Shown here: positions 1 through 8,536 of the stretch, piece by piece
Layout: every line of letters begins with the position of its first letter
How positions within the stretch are numbered: the first letter of the stretch is position 1
From: DATBVX01 sp963695985
Lineage (GTDB): Bacteria; Pseudomonadota; Gammaproteobacteria; Steroidobacterales; Steroidobacteraceae
Assembly: GCA_963695985.1 (NCBI GenBank)
Contig: CAVOIC010000010.1
Span: 1-64,000 of the forward strand
Reading direction: 5' to 3'
DNA length: 64,000 nucleotides
Notes under the pieces: generated by a model
The model's input: the letters and a program-made list of their open reading frames with translations, nothing else
Database searches by the model: none
Told to the model about the DNA's origin: nothing
Program-made: the position numbers and the translations under genes

Positions 1-1
1 C

Positions 2-1333
2 AACGCGTGGCCGCATCCGCGACGCGCGTGGTACGCGCTCGCGGTGCTTACGGTCGCGCTGCTGGTGGCGACGATCGACCGCAGCATCATGTCGCTGCTG
101 GTCAGCCCCATCAAACGCGATCTGCACTTGAGCGACACGCAGATCGGCCTTCTGCTCGGTCCCGCATTCGTGTTCTTCTATGCCTTCCTGGGATTGCCAA
201 TCGCGCGTCTTGCGGACCGCCACAGCCGCCGCCTCATTATCGGTCTCGGCATCGCGTTCTGGAGTCTCATGACGGCGCTGTGCGGCGCCGCGCGCACTTA
301 CGGGCAGCTCTTCTGGGCGCGTGTGGGCGTGGGTGCGGGCGAGTCGTCCTTTGCGCCGGCTACTTACTCGATATTGACGGATTCCTTCCCACCGCGACAG
401 CTGCCGCGCGCGCTCGCGATCAACGCCATCGGCTTTGCCTACGGCACCGCGCTCGCCTCGATCGTCGGCGGTGCCGTCATCCAGGCGATTTCCGGAATGC
501 CTCCCGTCGTCGCGCCCCTGCTGGGAGAGATTCGTGCCTGGCAGCTCGTGTTCTTCGCAGTGGGCGTCCCGGGATTTGTCCTCGCCGCGGTGATGGCTAC
601 GGTGCACGAGCCTCGACGCCGGGGCTTGATCTCGCATGTCGCAATGTCGAAGGGCGCGAAGCCCCCCTCGGTCCCGGTGCGGGAGATCGCGGGGTTCCTG
701 GGCAACGACTGGAAGACATTCGTGCCGATCTTCGCCGCCATGGGCATCAAGACCATGCTGGCGTTCGGCACGGGACTGTGGACGCCGGAGTTCTTCATCC
801 GCACCTATGGCTGGACCGCGCCGCAGATCGCCTACAGCCAGGGTGTGATCACGCTGGTCGTGTCACCGCTCGGCCTGCTCGCGGGGAGCTGGCTCGCCGA
901 GTGGTACGCGAAGAAGGGCTATGACGACGCCAACATCCGCGTGCTGCAGATTGCCACTGCCGCCGTGCTGCCGACGTCGATCCTGTACCCGCTGATGCCC
1001 GATGGCGGATGGGCGCTGACGCTGCTGGCCCTGAACCTGTTTGTCGCTTCGCTCGGAATCGGACCGGGCAATGCAGCGCTGCAGATCGTGACGCCCAACG
1101 AGATGCGCGGCCAGGTCCGCGCGCTGTATCAATTCGTGTTCAACGTCATCGGCTACGCCTCCGGCCCCCTGTTCGTGGCCCTGTTTACCGACTACGTTTT
1201 CGGTAGCGAGGGCTCGCTGCGGTATTCGCTGTCGTTGGCTGCGGTCATCATGGGACCGGTGGCGGTGCTGGTGACGTGGTATGGGCTGAAACCCTATGCC
1301 CGCAGCGTCGTGCGCGCGCGCGCGTGGGCCTGA
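2..1333 (+). CDS. MFS transporter, copy 1 (5' end outside window)
   Basis: Major facilitator superfamily carrier of the inner membrane, probably importing or exporting an organic acid or aromatic substrate. The frame is open to the left edge: the residues before the first internal methionine (AWYALAVLTVALL) align with the N-terminal helix of the two paralogues at 1340 and 4690, so the start lies upstream. The loop after the second helix carries the usual MFS basic motif (GLPIARLADRHSRR). About twelve hydrophobic segments are visible, with a cytoplasmic loop rich in charged residues near the middle. It ends 6 bases before the next MFS gene, so the two are co-transcribed. The substrate cannot be read from sequence; the family resembles Spinster-type carriers found in aromatic and steroid degraders. 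Confidence 0.9.
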   Translation, partial: NAWPHPRRAWYALAVLTVALLVATIDRSIMSLLVSPIKRDLHLSDTQIGLLLGPAFVFFYAFLGLPIARLADRHSRRLIIGLGIAFWSLMTALCGAARTYGQLFWARVGVGAGESSFAPATYSILTDSFPPRQLPRALAINAIGFAYGTALASIVGGAVIQAISGMPPVVAPLLGEIRAWQLVFFAVGVPGFVLAAVMATVHEPRRRGLISHVAMSKGAKPPSVPVREIAGFLGNDWKTFVPIFAAMGIKTMLAFGTGLWTPEFFIRTYGWTAPQIAYSQGVITLVVSPLGLLAGSWLAEWYAKKGYDDANIRVLQIATAAVLPTSILYPLMPDGGWALTLLALNLFVASLGIGPGNAALQIVTPNEMRGQVRALYQFVFNVIGYASGPLFVALFTDYVFGSEGSLRYSLSLAAVIMGPVAVLVTWYGLKPYARSVVRARAWA

Positions 1334-1339
1334 GGCCGT

Positions 1340-2726
1340 ATGAACGACAACGTCAGCGCTACCACCGTCACAGCGGGCTCGCCGACCGGGACAGTGAGCT
1401 GGCCGAGTCCGGCACGCGCGTGGTACGCGGTGGGCGTGTTCGCGGTGGCGCTGCTCTTCAATTATCTCGACCGGCAGATCCTGGCGTTGCTGGTGGGACC
1501 GATCAAGCACGATCTGCAGCTGACGGATACCGAGATCAGCGTGCTGATCGGTTTCGCCTTCGTGAGCTTCTACGTGCTGGTGGGCATTCCGATCTCGCGC
1601 CTCGTCGACAGCTACAGCCGGCGACTGATCGTGACCGTCGGCATCGCGAGCTGGAGCGTGATGACGGCGCTGTGCGGCATGGCGCAGAACTTCTGGCAGC
1701 TCTTCGTCGCACGCGTCGGCGTGGGCGTCGGCGAGTCCTGCAATGGCCCGGCAACGTATTCGATGCTCAGCGACATGTTCCCGCGAGAACGGCTCCCGCA
1801 GGCCATCGCGGTGCTCAACTTCGGCTTCATGTTCGGTTCCGGCCTGGCGCTGATTCTCGGCGGCAGCGTGATCGAGCTCGTCTCCTCGCGGCCTGACGTG
1901 ACGCTGCCCCTGATCGGGACGCTGCGGCCGTGGCAGCTCACGTTCTTCATCGTCGGGCTGCCGGGACTCCTGGTCGCAGCGTTGCTGGGGACCGTGCGCG
2001 AGCCGGTGCGGCGCGGCTTTGCGACGTGTGCCAGCGCCGAACCAGCAGGGCCGGCGCCGCGCACTGCCGGTACGTGAGATCGCACGCTTCCTGCGCGAGG
2101 ATTGGAAGGCCTTCGGGCCGCTCTTCATCGGCACCGGACTCAAGGCGCTGCTCGCTTTCGGCACGAGCCTGTGGATTCCAACCTTTTTCATACGCAAGTT
2201 CGGCTGGTCCATCGGCGAAGTCGGCTGGTCGCAGGGGCTGATCCTGCTGACCGTCGCGCCGCTTGGCCTGGTTTGCGGTGGCGCGCTGGCCGAGCGCTTG
2301 GCCCGGCGCGGCCACGCCGATGCAAACCTGCGCGTCGTGCTCATCGCCACGCTTGCAGTGGTGCCCGCTTCGATTCTCTTTCCGTTGATGTCGAACGCGT
2401 ACTGGGCACTCGGGTTCATCGCCCTGAATACGTTCTTTGGTTCTCTGGGACCGGGGCCGCAGAACGCGGCGTTGCAGACCATCACGCCCAATCCCATGCG
2501 CGGGCAGGTGACGGCGCTCTATCTCGCGGTCTTCAACCTGATCGGTTTCGGGCTCGGGCCGTTCGTGGTCGCGCTGCTCACTGATCATGTCTTCGGCTCC
2601 GAGGCGGCGCTGCCGTACTCGCTGGCCGTGGCTGCCGCGGTCCTCGGTCCCGTTGCGGCCTTCGTGGTCTGGTATGGCATGCGCCCCTACGCCGCCAGCG
2701 TCGTGCGTGCGCGCGCTTGGGTGTGA
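1340..2726 (+). CDS. MFS transporter, copy 2, frameshifted
   Basis: Second MFS carrier, paralogous to the genes at 2 and 4690. The frame from 1340 encodes helices 1-6 and then runs out at 2077. The rest (PVREIARFL onward) continues in the next frame to 2726. Removing one base between about 2018 and 2075 restores a protein of roughly 461 residues, collinear with both paralogues; the run TTT at 2018-2020 is one candidate. Both halves keep normal codon bias and full-length similarity with no further stops, which argues for a sequencing or assembly insertion over an old pseudogene. It starts 6 bases after the preceding carrier and ends 13 bases before an SDR gene. Confidence 0.85.
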
Positions 2727-2739
2727 CGGAGAAACAGCG

Positions 2740-3771
2740 ATGAAAGATCTTGCGGGCAAAGTGGCCTTCATCACGGGCGGTGCCAGCGGCATAGGCCTCG
2801 GCATGGCGCGAGTCTTCTGCGCGGCCGGCATGAAGGTCGTGATCGCAGACGTGAGCCAGGATCATCTCAATGCCGCGCTGGCTCACCTTCGGGCAAGCCC
2901 GGAGCGCGTGCACGCGATTCGCCTGGATGTTACCGACCGCGAAGCCATGGTGCGGGCGGCCGAGGAGACCCAGCGCGTCTTCGGCAAAGTGCACGTCCTT
3001 TGCAACAACGCCGGTGTCGGCGTCTTCGGCTCGCTGCTGGAGGCGAGTTACGACGACTGGGACTGGGCGCTTGCGGTCAACGTGGGCGGCGCCATCAACG
3101 GCGTGCAGACCTTCCTGCCGCGCATGCTCGCGCAAGGCGAAGGCGGTCACATCGTCACCACCTCTTCCATGTCGGGCCTCCTTGCCGCAGTCGGTGGCAT
3201 CTACATCACCACCAAGTATGCGCTGGTGGGCTTCATGGAAACGTTGCGCATCGAGCTCGCGCCGCACCACATTGGCGTGTCCGTGCTGTGCCCGGGCCTC
3301 GTCAATACCTTGATCTTCGAAGGTGAGAACTCACGGCCCACGCGCTACCGCAAGACGCGATTCCATGCGCTCGTCAGCGACGCCCCAGGGGATGTCATGC
3401 GCGAGCAGGTGCTGCCGACGGGTATGGATCCGCTCGAAGTCGGCCGGTGCGTGTTGCGCGGCATCCAGCACAACGATCTCTACATTCTGACCCACTCGGA
3501 GTATGAGGCCGGCCTGCGCGAGCGTTTCGAGGCAATTCTGGCGTCATTTCCACGTGAGAAAGCGCCGGCGGATCGAGTCGCTGCCTGCGCGGCCGTAGTG
3601 CGGCACCCGATGTTTGCGGCCGAGCGCGATCGCCGCCTGGCGGAGCGCAAGGCGGCGGGCCGTGCGCCTGCGTCGGGGCGCGTCCGGCCGAAGCCGGAAA
3701 AGAAGGCCGGGTCACGCACCATTTCGACGAAGCGCTCTGCGCGCCGCGGGCGTGCGCGCAGAGCGAAGTAA
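2740..3771 (+). CDS. SDR family oxidoreductase 1
   Basis: Classical short-chain dehydrogenase/reductase, a cytosolic NAD(P)-dependent alcohol/ketone oxidoreductase. It shows the cofactor glycine motif TGGASGIG (residues 12-19), the structural NNAG motif, and the catalytic Tyr155 and Lys159 of YxxxK (YITTK). The 343 residues exceed the usual 250: a C-terminal extension follows the fold and ends in a strongly basic Arg/Lys tail of about 30 residues. ATG 2740 was chosen because the Rossmann strand begins directly after it; the longer reading from 2587 overlaps the MFS gene. It is a paralogue of the next gene. Substrate unknown; neighbours suggest an intermediate of aryl or alicyclic catabolism. 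Confidence 0.88.
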   Translation: MKDLAGKVAFITGGASGIGLGMARVFCAAGMKVVIADVSQDHLNAALAHLRASPERVHAIRLDVTDREAMVRAAEETQRVFGKVHVLCNNAGVGVFGSLLEASYDDWDWALAVNVGGAINGVQTFLPRMLAQGEGGHIVTTSSMSGLLAAVGGIYITTKYALVGFMETLRIELAPHHIGVSVLCPGLVNTLIFEGENSRPTRYRKTRFHALVSDAPGDVMREQVLPTGMDPLEVGRCVLRGIQHNDLYILTHSEYEAGLRERFEAILASFPREKAPADRVAACAAVVRHPMFAAERDRRLAERKAAGRAPASGRVRPKPEKKAGSRTISTKRSARRGRARRAK

Positions 3772-3791
3772 CTGCGGACGAAGGGGGGAAC

Positions 3792-4683
3792 ATGAAAGAC
3801 GTGCAAGGCAAGACCGCTTTCGTCACCGGGGGCGGCAGTGGAATCGGCCTCGGGCTCGCAAAGGTGTTCACCGCTGCGGGCATGCGGGTCGTGATCGCTG
3901 ACATCCGCCGCGATCACCTGGACAGTGCACTCACCGCGCTGCAGAGCGCGGGCCGCAACGTGCATGCCATCGAGCTCGATGTCACCGACCGCAAGGCCAT
4001 GGAGCGGGCAGCAGAGGAAACCGTGCGCGTGTTCGGCAAGGTCCACGTGGTCTGTAACAACGCGGGCGTCAGCATCTTCGGTCCCGATGGACCAGGCGAC
4101 CTACGAGGACTGGGACTGGATCATGGGCGTCAACGTCGATGGCGTGATCAACGGCATCCAGACCTTCGTGCCGCGCATCAAGGCGCACGGGGAGGGCGGT
4201 CACATCGTGAACACCGCCTCCATGGCCGGGCTGATCGTCGGCCCGGGCATGGGCATCTACTCGGCGTCGAAGTTCGCTGTCTTCGGGTTGACCGCGTCGC
4301 TGCGCTACGACCTGGCGCCACACAATATCGGCGTTTCGGTGCTGTGCCCGGGCTTCGTCCGCAGCAATATCCATGAAGCCGTGCTCAGCCGTCCGAATCA
4401 CCTCGCCCGCAGCGGTTACCGCGTGAGCAAGGAGGACATCGCGCGCCTCGACCAGGTGCTCTCGGTCGGCATGGCACCGGTCGATGTGGCCAAGCGCGTG
4501 CTCGAGGGCATTCAGCGCAACGAGCTGTACCTGTTTCCACATGCCGAGTTCAAAGAGGAGCTGCGCGAGCTGTTCGACGGTATTCTCGCGGCATTGCCCG
4601 ATGTCGCGCCCGATCCCAAGCGCATGGCCATGGAAGACGGCAGGCGCGCGCGCAAGAAGGAATCGCCGGGAATGACACAGTGA
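3792..4683 (+). CDS. SDR family oxidoreductase 2, frameshifted
   Basis: Second short-chain dehydrogenase, close to the gene at 2740 along its length. The N-terminal half (TGGGSGIG, then CNNAGVSIFG) reads in the frame of ATG 3792. From about 4085 the homology moves to another frame (MDQATYEDWDWIMGVN) and continues through the catalytic YSASK to the stop at 4683. Deleting one C from the CCC run at 4083-4085 gives FGPMDQATY, which matches FGSLLEASY of the paralogue with no gap. The restored protein is about 296 residues. A purine-rich GGGGG ribosome site lies just before ATG 3792. It is either recently inactivated or, more likely, affected by a base-call insertion. Confidence 0.83.
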
Positions 4684-4689
4684 TGCGAG

Positions 4690-6072
4690 GTGAGACTTGA
4701 ACGATCTGACTTCCTCGGCACAGGCAGCACCGTCACCGACAGCAAGCCGTGGCCGAGCCCGCGTCAGGCGTGGTACGCGGTGGCGATCTTCGCCCTCGCG
4801 CTCATGGTCAATTTTCTCGATCGCGGCATCGTCGGCTTGCTGGTCGAGCCCATCAAGCGCGATCTGCACCTGAGCGACACTCGCATCGGCCTGATCATCG
4901 GATTCGCCTTCGTGTGCATGTACGTCATCCTCGGCCTGCCGATCGCGCGCATGGTCGACGCCTATAGCCGGCGGATAATACTGGCCTGCGGGATCACCGC
5001 CTGGAGTGTGGCGACAACGCTGTGCGGTCTGGCGCAGAGTTTCTGGCAGCTGTTCGTTGCGCGCATCGGTGTCGGTGCCGGCGAATCGTGCAGCGGACCC
5101 GCGACCTTCTCGATGATGGCGGACCTGTTTCCGCCACGGCAGCTGCCTCGCGCCATCGCGGTGCTCAACTTCGGGTTCATCGCGGGAACCGGCCTGTCGC
5201 TGCTAGCGGGTGGTGCGGCGATCGCATGGATCAGCTCATGGCCGTCGATCTCGCTACCCGTGATCGGTAAGTTGTACGACTGGCAGCTGGTGTTCATCGT
5301 CGTGGGCCTGCCTGGATTCATCGTAGCCGGCTTGATGTTGACGGTGAAGGAGCCCATACGCCGCGGCGTCGCCGCCGTTACCAGTGCAACGGGCACGCCG
5401 CAGTCGATCCCGATCCGCGAAGTGGTGCGCTACCTCCTGCAACACTGGAAGACCTACGCACCAATGTTTATCGGCGTCGCCTCGAGCACCGTGCTCGCTT
5501 TCGGACACCAGGCGTGGTACGCGGCGTTCTTCGCACGCACCTATGGCTGGAGCGCGCCGCAGTTCGCCACGACCTTCGGCATCGCCATCGTGGTCCTGGC
5601 GCCGTTCAGCCTGATCATCGGCAGCACACTGGCCGAGCGGCTCGCGAAGCGGGGCAAGCTCGATGCCAATCTGCGTGTGACGCTCCTCGCATCGCTCCTG
5701 AATCTTCCCGGCGCGCTCATCTTTCCGTTCATGCCGACGCCGCAGCTGGCTATCGCGCTGATCATCTTGAGTTTTCTGTGTGCAATGCTGAGCCCTGGGC
5801 CGTACAACGCTGCGCTGCAGATCGTCACGCCCAACCGGATGCGCGGCCAAGTTACCGCGCTGTTCCTGTTCGTATTCAACATCGTCGGATTCGGCCTGGG
5901 CGCGAATATCGTGGCGGGCTTCACCGACTTCGTGTTCCATAACGAGTCGATGCTGCGCTACTCTCTCGCGGCCACGAGCGCGATCATGGGTCCGATCTCG
6001 ATCATGTGCTTCTGGCTCGGACTCAAGCCCTACGCGCGCAGCGTCGAGCGGATGGGCGCACAACACGCGTAG
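4690..6072 (+). CDS. MFS transporter, copy 3
   Basis: Third MFS carrier of the region, intact, about 460 residues from GTG 4690, with about twelve predicted membrane helices and the same landmarks as copies 1 and 2 (AWYAV at the first helix, GLPIARMVDAYSRR in the 2-3 loop, IVTPNRMRGQVTALF in the second half). The start is uncertain: a TTG at 4697 in another frame is preceded by a better ribosome site (AGGTGA) and encodes an N-terminus resembling that of copy 2. It ends 12 bases before the ThDP enzyme gene, consistent with one long operon. Confidence 0.88.
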   Translation: MRLERSDFLGTGSTVTDSKPWPSPRQAWYAVAIFALALMVNFLDRGIVGLLVEPIKRDLHLSDTRIGLIIGFAFVCMYVILGLPIARMVDAYSRRIILACGITAWSVATTLCGLAQSFWQLFVARIGVGAGESCSGPATFSMMADLFPPRQLPRAIAVLNFGFIAGTGLSLLAGGAAIAWISSWPSISLPVIGKLYDWQLVFIVVGLPGFIVAGLMLTVKEPIRRGVAAVTSATGTPQSIPIREVVRYLLQHWKTYAPMFIGVASSTVLAFGHQAWYAAFFARTYGWSAPQFATTFGIAIVVLAPFSLIIGSTLAERLAKRGKLDANLRVTLLASLLNLPGALIFPFMPTPQLAIALIILSFLCAMLSPGPYNAALQIVTPNRMRGQVTALFLFVFNIVGFGLGANIVAGFTDFVFHNESMLRYSLAATSAIMGPISIMCFWLGLKPYARSVERMGAQHA

Positions 6073-6084
6073 GCGGGTCGACTG

Positions 6085-7794
6085 ATGTACACCGCGGGTG
6101 CCGCTATGCTCGAGGCCTTGCAGGAGGCGGGCGTCGAGTACCTGTTCGTCAATCTCGGCAGCGATCACACCGCGCTCCTGGAAGCGATCGCGCGCGCACA
6201 GGCCGAGCACCGGCCGACGCCGAAGCTCATCACTTCACCGCACGAGATGGTGGCGCTCAGCGCGGCGCACGGCTTTGCGCAGATCTCAGGCCGCCCCCAG
6301 GGAGTGGTGGTGCATGTCGAGTGCGGCACCCAGTCGCTCGCCGGCGCGATTCACAATGCGGCCAAGGGCCGCATCCCCGTCTTCATCTTCGCGGGCACCT
6401 CGCCTGCCACGCAGGAAGGCGAAGCGCGTGGGAGCCGCAACGAATTCATTCAATGGATCCAGGACGTCTTCGATCAGCGCGGCATCGTGCGCGGCTACAT
6501 GCGCTACGACAACGAGATCCACGTGGGCGCCAACGTCAAGCAGCTCGTGCATCGGGCGCTGCAGTTCGCCTGCAGCGACCCGAAGGGGCCGGTGTATCTC
6601 ATGGCGGCACGCGAAGTGATGGAGCAACCGATCAAGCCCGTGAGCATCGACCTGGCGCAGTGGCCGCGGATTTCGCCGGGTGCGCTGCGGGCCGAAGATG
6701 CCGCGCACATCGCGCGCCTGCTCACGCAGGCACGGCGGCCGCTGGTCGTAACGTCGTATGTCGGCCGCAACCCCGCCGCGGTGGGTGAGCTCTTGCGCCT
6801 GTGCCGGCGCGTCGGTGCGGGCGTGCTGGAGTCAGTGCCGAACTACTGTAACTTTCCGCCCGACGATCCGCTCTACCAGGGCAACCAGTGGAACGAGCAG
6901 CGCCAGCATCCTGCACTCGCCGGCGCGGACGTGGTGCTGGTCATCGACAGCGACGTGCCGTGGATTCCGCTGATCAACCGGCCTGCTGCCGACGCGCACA
7001 TCGTTCACATCGATGCGGATCCGCTCAAGGAGCAGATGCCGCTGTGGTACATCGGCGCCCGCCAGGAATTGCGCGCCGATGCCCTGACGGCGCTCAGGCA
7101 GCTGAACGAGCAGCTCGACGGGCTCAGGCTCGATGAAGCGCGCATCGAGGAGCGGCGCCGGCACTACGCGCAGATGCACGCCGAGCGCCAGCAGGCACTG
7201 GATCGCCTCGAGGCAGGTGTTGCGGACCGGATCACGCCCGAATTTCTCACCGCCTGCGTGCGCCGCGCGCTCGGCGAGGATGCCGTGGTACTGAGCGAAG
7301 GAGTCACGAATTTTTCTGCGATCTCCAATCACATCGGCCGCACCAAGCCCGGCACCTTCTTCGTGAGCGGCGGCGGCTCGCTCGGCTGGAACGGCGGCGC
7401 CGCGGTCGGGATGAAGCTCGCGCGGCCAGACGCACTCGTGGCGGCGCTGACGGGCGATGGTTCTTACATGTTCTCGATGCCCTCGACCGTGCACTGGATG
7501 GCGCGGCGCTACAGCACGCCGTTCCTGCAAGTCGTATTCAACAACGGCGGCTGGCAGGCACCGCGCTACTCGACCCTCGCCGTGCACCCGCAGGGCGAAG
7601 CGAGCCGTGCCGCGGACCTGGGCATCAGCTTCGACCCGCCACCGGACTATGCCGGCATCGCGGCCGCCGCCGGCGATGCCCATCCGGAAATCGTGCGCCG
7701 GCCGGACGAAGTTGCTCCTGCACTGGAGCGCGCACTGCGCGCGGTGCGCGAGGAGCGCCGCTGCGCGGTCGTTGACGCCTGGCTGCCGCGCTGA
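6085..7794 (+). CDS. thiamine-diphosphate-dependent enzyme (acetolactate synthase / 2-oxoacid decarboxylase superfamily)
   Basis: ThDP enzyme of 569 residues with the three-domain layout of the family: an N-terminal pyrimidine-binding domain with the activating glutamate (Glu54 in PHEMVA), a central domain, and a C-terminal diphosphate-binding domain with the GDGS motif (457-460) ending at Asn486-Asn487, the GDG...NN magnesium/ThDP signature. Family members decarboxylate or ligate 2-oxoacids (benzoylformate or phenylpyruvate decarboxylase, acetolactate synthase, oxalyl-CoA decarboxylase). With a lyase and hydrolase alongside, decarboxylation of an aryl 2-oxoacid is plausible but not shown. 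No regulatory subunit of the ilvH type is present, which argues against a biosynthetic acetolactate synthase. Confidence 0.87.
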   Translation: MYTAGAAMLEALQEAGVEYLFVNLGSDHTALLEAIARAQAEHRPTPKLITSPHEMVALSAAHGFAQISGRPQGVVVHVECGTQSLAGAIHNAAKGRIPVFIFAGTSPATQEGEARGSRNEFIQWIQDVFDQRGIVRGYMRYDNEIHVGANVKQLVHRALQFACSDPKGPVYLMAAREVMEQPIKPVSIDLAQWPRISPGALRAEDAAHIARLLTQARRPLVVTSYVGRNPAAVGELLRLCRRVGAGVLESVPNYCNFPPDDPLYQGNQWNEQRQHPALAGADVVLVIDSDVPWIPLINRPAADAHIVHIDADPLKEQMPLWYIGARQELRADALTALRQLNEQLDGLRLDEARIEERRRHYAQMHAERQQALDRLEAGVADRITPEFLTACVRRALGEDAVVLSEGVTNFSAISNHIGRTKPGTFFVSGGGSLGWNGGAAVGMKLARPDALVAALTGDGSYMFSMPSTVHWMARRYSTPFLQVVFNNGGWQAPRYSTLAVHPQGEASRAADLGISFDPPPDYAGIAAAAGDAHPEIVRRPDEVAPALERALRAVREERRCAVVDAWLPR

Positions 7795-7803
7795 GGATCG
7801 AAC

Positions 7804-8536
7804 GTGAGCACGTTTGTTCTGGTTCACGGCGCATGGCACGGAGCCTGGTGCTGGTATCGCGTCATCCCGCACCTGCAGCGGGCCGGGCACCGGGTCATCG
7901 CCCCGGATCTCGCCAGTCTCGGCCGCGACAAGACTCCGGCGGCCGAGGTCACGCTCGAGCGCTGGACACGCGATGTGTGCGCGATCCTCGATGCAGCGCC
8001 GGAGCCGGTCATCCTGGTGGGCCACAGCCGCGGCGGGATCGTGATCAGCTCCGTCGCCGAGCAGCGGCCGGAGCGGATCCGTACGCTGGTATACGTCGCG
8101 GCGATGCTGGCGCCGAACGGCAAGACCCTCTTCGACATGCGCGCGCAGGTCGACAACCCGTTCGTGGATGCCAACGTGGTCGTGTCCGATGACGAAAGCA
8201 CGACGAGCATCCACCCGACAGGCGATCCAGCAGATTTTCTACGGCGAATGCTCCGAGGAAGATGTGACTCTGGCGCGGCTGCTGTTGTTGCCGGAACCGG
8301 TGAGACCTAATGCGACTCCGTTGCGGCTCACAGATGAGCGCTACGGCCGGGTGCCGCGCGTGTATATCGAATGCCGGCGCGACCGCGCCATCCTGCCGGC
8401 GCTGCAGCGAAAGATGTATGCCGATCTGCCGTGCCGCAAAGTATTCTCGATCGATACCGATCATTCGCCATTCTTTTCGCGGCCGCAGGAGCTGACCGAG
8501 TACCTGTTGGCCCTTGAGGCGGAGACCTCTCGATGA
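7804..8536 (+). CDS. alpha/beta hydrolase (EstB/salicylate-esterase-like), frameshifted
   Basis: Small alpha/beta hydrolase of about 243 residues once joined. The first part shows the oxyanion segment VLVHGAWHGAWCW and the nucleophile elbow GHSRG (Ser75). The frame from 7804 runs on to 8310 without family resemblance after about 8220. The C-terminal part, with the AIQQIFYGECSEEDV segment and the presumed catalytic His in DTDHSPFF, reads in the next frame up to 8536. Removing one G from the GG at 8221-8222 region joins the two. The family cleaves esters or acts as hydroxynitrile lyase. The last codons overlap the start of the lyase gene by 4 bases (ATGA), so the corrected reading frame also preserves translational coupling. 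Confidence 0.84.

Noticed and set aside
863..2497. Long minus-strand open frame of 544 codons across the MFS genes
   Set aside because: Arg/His/Gln-rich product with no family pattern; it is the antisense shadow of high-GC coding DNA.
4690..4760. Possible one-base deletion at the start of MFS copy 3, joining a TTG 4697 start (NDLTSSAQ) to the main frame
   Set aside because: GTG 4690 gives a workable intact frame, and the N-terminal tails of the paralogues are too variable to prove a shift.
6085..7794. Biosynthetic acetolactate synthase (ilvB/ilvI)
   Set aside because: No small regulatory subunit or ilvC adjacent, and the context is catabolic.
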